Below are positions 60,654 through 64,000 of a DNA stretch of 64,000 bases, one piece after another. How positions within the stretch are numbered: the stretch's first letter is position 1; each line of letters starts with the position of its first letter. A program made the position numbers and the translations under genes. This stretch comes from Chryseobacterium candidae (GTDB lineage Bacteria; Bacteroidota; Bacteroidia; Flavobacteriales; Weeksellaceae), in the NCBI RefSeq assembly GCF_004916905.1, contig NZ_SDLV01000025.1:124001-188000 (forward strand), given 5' to 3'. The notes under the pieces were generated by a model. The model was not told the DNA's origin and made no database searches. It worked only from the letters and a program-made list of their open reading frames with translations.

Positions 60654-61607
60654 CTATTTATTTAATTTTTCTAATTCGGGTAATTCATTTTTGTACTTTT
60701 CAACGTCCCAAACTAAATTCCAATTTTTAACGTAGTCAGAAATTGGACCTAGAGCAACTTCCTTCCTTCTTTTATCTACATTGTCAGGATCAATTAAAGG
60801 TAAAACATATAGAGCTTTGTTATGAGGATTGGTTCCTATCTGACTCCCATATATTTGTTTTCTGCCTTCCCGGATTTCTATTCTGTCAATTAACAAAGCT
60901 AAAGAACCTGAACTTGCATTTCCTTTTGTTACCGCTTCTTTCATCATGGGTAAATATTTTTTTTGCGTTTCCAGATCTGAATGCTGAATCACAAGAAATA
61001 ATGCACTATTGGCTTGTGCGCCTACTTTGTCTTTGCCAACCCAACCTTTTTCATCTAATATTTTTTTTACCTTTAATAAGTTAATTGAGTCTTTCTGTAT
61101 TGTTATTTTCCAAAGATCATTCATTTCTTTAGATTCCGGACCGAATTTTTTTTGAGTTTCGTTCATTTGGATTCTGTATTTTTGGTCTTCCTCAAGAATT
61201 GCCAATAATTCAGCCTGCAATGGTTTGTCATAATTTGCTTCTAGTAAAGCTAATTTCTCTTCTAATTTTTCAATGGTTTTCCCCCACTCTTTTTTTGAAT
61301 GTAGATAATCCAAATCGGTATCAGATTTTAAGTGCTTCAGATTGGTCCAGCCTTTATCTATTGATAAGTTCAGCCATTTAAATGCTTGTTTTGTATTTCC
61401 TGCCAAAGAAGATGAGCATGCCCCATTATATAAGTGACTTGGATTTTCACTTTCAATTTTAAAAGCTTTACTATATAAATCTGTAGACATTTTATAATCT
61501 TTTGTCTGATATAATTTATGAGCTTCACTTATTAATTTTGAATATTCCTGAGCATTAACACCTGTGAATAAAAATAATAATAACAAAGTGTAAATAGTGT
61601 TCCTCAT
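60654..61607 (-). CDS. TPR-like and DUF6624 domain secreted protein
   Basis: 317 residues with a signal peptide (MRNTIYTLLLLFLFTGVNAQ). Residues 22-95 look like TPR units (LYQTKDYKMSTDLYSKAFKI, LYNGACSSSLAGNTKQAF). The C-terminal half (KILDEKGWVGKDKVGAQANS, FLVIQHSDLETQKKYLPMMK, ALLIDRIEIREGRKQIYGSQ) matches what I know of DUF6624 proteins, of unknown function and common in Bacteroidota. It stands apart from the next minus-strand gene by 210 bases. Confidence 0.8.
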   Translation of the reverse strand: MRNTIYTLLLLFLFTGVNAQEYSKLISEAHKLYQTKDYKMSTDLYSKAFKIESENPSHLYNGACSSSLAGNTKQAFKWLNLSIDKGWTNLKHLKSDTDLDYLHSKKEWGKTIEKLEEKLALLEANYDKPLQAELLAILEEDQKYRIQMNETQKKFGPESKEMNDLWKITIQKDSINLLKVKKILDEKGWVGKDKVGAQANSALFLVIQHSDLETQKKYLPMMKEAVTKGNASSGSLALLIDRIEIREGRKQIYGSQIGTNPHNKALYVLPLIDPDNVDKRRKEVALGPISDYVKNWNLVWDVEKYKNELPELEKLNK

Positions 61608-61817
61608 TTTTTTGTATTTAATTCCTAATTTTTAGATGGTTACGTTTTGTTTTTCAGCTTAATTTAATTGATGTAATTTTCCTAAAGCCATTTATACTAC
61701 GAATATAAAGTTTATTTTGATGATGGGATTGTTAAGAAATCACAAAAAAATTATCGTAAGTTTTTCCATAAAATAAAACTATCAATATTTATAAATAGTG
61801 ATTTCATATAAAATCTT

Positions 61818-63056
61818 TTACCTGTTATAAGGGTATTCATTAACCCAATGAAAACCTCTCTTATTTAACTTATAATCTTCCTTTTTCTTTCTTATTGTAT
61901 TGATTTTTATAGAATCAATACCTTTATTTCCAGTAAAAACAATACTATCTTTTTGAGTACTGTAATGCAGGTAAGCATATAGGTCCTGATGATCTATTTT
62001 ACGAAGCATAAGTGTTTTTGTTTCAGTATCTAAAACACTCTGAAACGTTTTAATACTGTCATTATTCAGGATTACTTTCGTCCGGCTTGGAGAAATGACT
62101 AATAGCTTTTTCCAGCCGACAGAATCACTGTTTGGTATTTCCTGGTTGTTTATTATAAATTTATCAACAATATACGCACCTTCCATTGGAACAGCCGGAG
62201 GCGTATAGAACAGTGCTGATGAAGAACTCAATATAAAAAAAGCTACTACACACCATTTGAGTCCAGTAACTGTAATACCCTTCCATTTTTTGTCGAATAT
62301 TCTTTTTTGAAAGCGTAATTGCGATGGCTGTTGCAATACAAAAAAACGATATAAAGCCATTGCATCGCCGCCTACAATAAAAAGACAAAGCCAAACAATA
62401 TGACTGGAAAATATTTTAACCGGCACATCATAAAAAAAATTCAACAGAGCTACATTGATCATCACCGTCATGGAAAAAAGCGCACCAAAAGTCTTGGTTC
62501 TCCTGAAAAGAAGCAAAAGTCCACCAATAACTTCTAACAATCCGGAAACAAATGTATAACCAGTGGAAGCTCCCATCATAGTCCATACCATTCCCATTGG
62601 CGACATATCTCCTACTCTTTCTTCCAGCCTGCCAATTGTGTTGGCAGGAAACTGTCCGTCGTGAAGTTTTGCAAAGCCATACGAAAGCATTATCATAGCT
62701 ACATAATAACGTGCTACTACTACCGTAAACCAATGTAAGTCTTTAAATGTCCGCTGTTTTTTGTCTGCGAAAAGTATAATGAGTGCAGCCACTACCGCTA
62801 AGCCAATATTTACAAGCACTACCCAATAATCTAATGTAGTATCGCCGCTACCAGTCATTGTAATATATTCTACCTGCTTTTGCTGAAAAACATTTTTACA
62901 CAACCACAAGACACCACTCTTATGTATTCCCTCTAAAGGTGAAAACTGGGATGTAAAGATAAAAAGATACACATAAGAAATAATCCACAGATGCATGAAA
63001 CGTAACGCAGCATTGCGCTTTTTTTGATTGGGAAAACTGATCGATTTTGTATCCAT
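61818..63056 (-). CDS. DoxX-like integral membrane protein
   Basis: 412 residues with seven or eight membrane segments (LWIISYVYLFIFTSQF, YWVVLVNIGLAVVAALIILF, VVVARYYVAMIMLSYGFAKL, TGYTFVSGLLEVIGGLLLLF, ALFSMTVMINVALLNFFY). The middle resembles the DoxX core (YGFAKLHDGQFP, EVIGGLLLLFRRTKTFGAL). A soluble C-terminal domain of about 110 residues follows. Role unknown. It begins 24 bases after the DUF2625 gene, so the two are co-transcribed. Confidence 0.75.
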   Translation of the reverse strand: MDTKSISFPNQKKRNAALRFMHLWIISYVYLFIFTSQFSPLEGIHKSGVLWLCKNVFQQKQVEYITMTGSGDTTLDYWVVLVNIGLAVVAALIILFADKKQRTFKDLHWFTVVVARYYVAMIMLSYGFAKLHDGQFPANTIGRLEERVGDMSPMGMVWTMMGASTGYTFVSGLLEVIGGLLLLFRRTKTFGALFSMTVMINVALLNFFYDVPVKIFSSHIVWLCLFIVGGDAMALYRFFVLQQPSQLRFQKRIFDKKWKGITVTGLKWCVVAFFILSSSSALFYTPPAVPMEGAYIVDKFIINNQEIPNSDSVGWKKLLVISPSRTKVILNNDSIKTFQSVLDTETKTLMLRKIDHQDLYAYLHYSTQKDSIVFTGNKGIDSIKINTIRKKKEDYKLNKRGFHWVNEYPYNR

Positions 63057-63080
63057 ATTAATAATATTTATTTAAGGCAT

Positions 63081-63830
63081 TTATTTTTCTGCATCCAATG
63101 CAAGCTTCTTTCTAAATTCAAGAGTTAGCTTGTAGCTTTCTTCAATTGGAACTTCCTTTTTTGATACTTTATTAATATCCTTGCCTTGTTCCGTCCATAA
63201 GTAAGGAAAAAAGTTGAATACCTGGTCGCCTTTAAGTTTTGCTACCTCACTTTTCCAATTTGTCCATCTGTATCCTTTATAGAACTGATCAAGATTTTTA
63301 TTAAAGCAAAAATTCAAAAATTCAGTGTAAGTAAGGTCAAGAGGTTCATATTCCAAATTATCAGGAGCCAAATAATAAACTTTTCCTAAATCGCTGCCCA
63401 ACCCACCACCATTAAGAATAAATATACCTCCAATTGCATCGTCAGCAATTAAAAGATATGGTATTGGCTGCCCATAATCTTCAAATGTTTTTCCTCTATT
63501 CCATTCTGGCAATGACCTGCTTAGCTTATCACTTCCTGAGCCAAGAATCCTTATCCATCCATTATCAACCAAAAGTCCCCCTGTCATATAAACAATTGAA
63601 CCCATTGGAGATTTAGTGGTAACTTGAGTTTTATATAAGGCATCCTTTGCCTTGTTTGTATCCACAGGCAATATTTCCACTTTATTTTTTGCTGAGTCTA
63701 TCCATTCTTTTACAAGAATCCAGCCTGGATCTTTATCGTTTATTAATTCATCAATAGAGCGCATTTTTGTTTGTCCATAAGTTGTTAATGAGAATAAGGA
63801 TATTATAATAATCGTCAAATATCTTGTCAT
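63081..63830 (-). CDS. Secreted DUF2625-family protein
   Basis: 249 residues with a signal peptide (MTRYLTIIIISLFSLTTYGQ). TKSPMGSIVYMTGGLLVDNG followed by WIRILGSGSDKLSRSLPEWN, and LLIADDAIGGIFILNGGGLG followed by VYYLAPDNLEYEPL, are the DUF2625 hallmark; the family is usually cytoplasmic and SUKH-like in shape. A secreted form is less common. The gene sits between a truncated open frame and the DoxX-like gene on the same strand. Confidence 0.85.
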   Translation of the reverse strand: MTRYLTIIIISLFSLTTYGQTKMRSIDELINDKDPGWILVKEWIDSAKNKVEILPVDTNKAKDALYKTQVTTKSPMGSIVYMTGGLLVDNGWIRILGSGSDKLSRSLPEWNRGKTFEDYGQPIPYLLIADDAIGGIFILNGGGLGSDLGKVYYLAPDNLEYEPLDLTYTEFLNFCFNKNLDQFYKGYRWTNWKSEVAKLKGDQVFNFFPYLWTEQGKDINKVSKKEVPIEESYKLTLEFRKKLALDAEK

Positions 63831-63879
63831 GCTTTATAGTTTTCTAAAAATATAATTAACTGTATACAGTGCTGCATCA

Positions 63880-64000
63880 TTATTTTATCTCAATTTTGTT
63901 GTAAGCAATCCATCGTTTTAAATTACCCACCATTCTTTTTAAATGATCTTCATTCAGGAAAATATTGGTCCAATATTCAAATCTGTCGCACTGGATACTG
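63880..64000 (-). CDS. Partial CDS cut by the window edge
   Basis: The last 40 codons of a minus-strand gene, ending NEDHLKRMVGNLKRWIAYNK and IEIK. Upstream residues (DRFEYWTNIFLNEDHLKRMV) are open to the edge. Too short to identify. The stop is 49 bases before the DUF2625 start, so it may head that operon. Confidence 0.5.
   Translation of the reverse strand, partial: SIQCDRFEYWTNIFLNEDHLKRMVGNLKRWIAYNKIEIK

Overview
The window is a stretch of chromosome from a Chryseobacterium-like member of the Weeksellaceae (Bacteroidota). I infer this from the AT-rich sequence, start codons without Shine-Dalgarno sequences, promoter motifs of the Bacteroidota type (TTG, about 19-20 bases, TAnnTTTG), a short primary sigma factor without region 1.1, bacillithiol-associated genes, three genes of a Bacteroidota-type (T6SSiii) type VI secretion system, and a B1 metallo-beta-lactamase of the IND/CGB group typical of this genus. 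I see no rRNA, tRNA, prophage or transposase.

Left part (1-23.8 kb): two large membrane proteins of GT-C type, a DUF1697 protein, a 66-bp tandem repeat array, kdsA, a TonB-dependent receptor, a copper-handling operon (HYC_CC_PP protein, DUF3347 protein, and a heavy-metal-binding/multicopper-oxidase/barrel-like fusion), pncA, a DEAD-box helicase, and a compact bacillithiol operon ending in a Crp-type regulator. A MocR regulator facing an EamA transporter follows, then two tandem Crp/Fnr paralogues leading into three small unrecognised genes and an unusual CinA-type protein.

Middle (23.8-46.3 kb): an AraC regulator facing a secreted flavodoxin-RidA fusion; a MocR regulator facing a cupin and a DapA-family lyase; a flavoprotein monooxygenase, GNAT acetyltransferase, lipoprotein, rpoD and S1/P1 nuclease on the minus strand; a T6SSiii trio (tssG-tssN-tssK) without the rest of the apparatus; a class V aminotransferase; the IND-like carbapenemase; a DtxR regulator facing a threonine-aldolase-family enzyme; and an ArsR-SRPBCC-YdeI-DoxX-DUF4256 cluster.

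Right part (46.3-64 kb): the Prc-type protease, then an AT-rich defence segment with a Septu-like PtuA ATPase/PtuB HNH nuclease pair, an Xre regulator and a SymE-like toxin; its left edge carries a broken ArsR fragment. A methyltransferase and a YdcF-type protein follow, then a TetR-ABC-HlyD-TolC export operon. Its ABC ATPase lacks several canonical catalytic motifs, and its TolC gene carries a palindromic repeat pair inside the 5' coding region. The end holds a minus-strand group of DUF6624, DoxX-like and DUF2625 proteins and a gene cut by the window edge.

Intergenic space is unusually rich in palindromic repeats of several distinct families. The most noteworthy items are the degenerate ABC exporter, the repeat inserted in tolC, the arsR remnant beside the Septu-like pair, the isolated T6SS trio, and the double-Crp/three-orphan-gene cluster.
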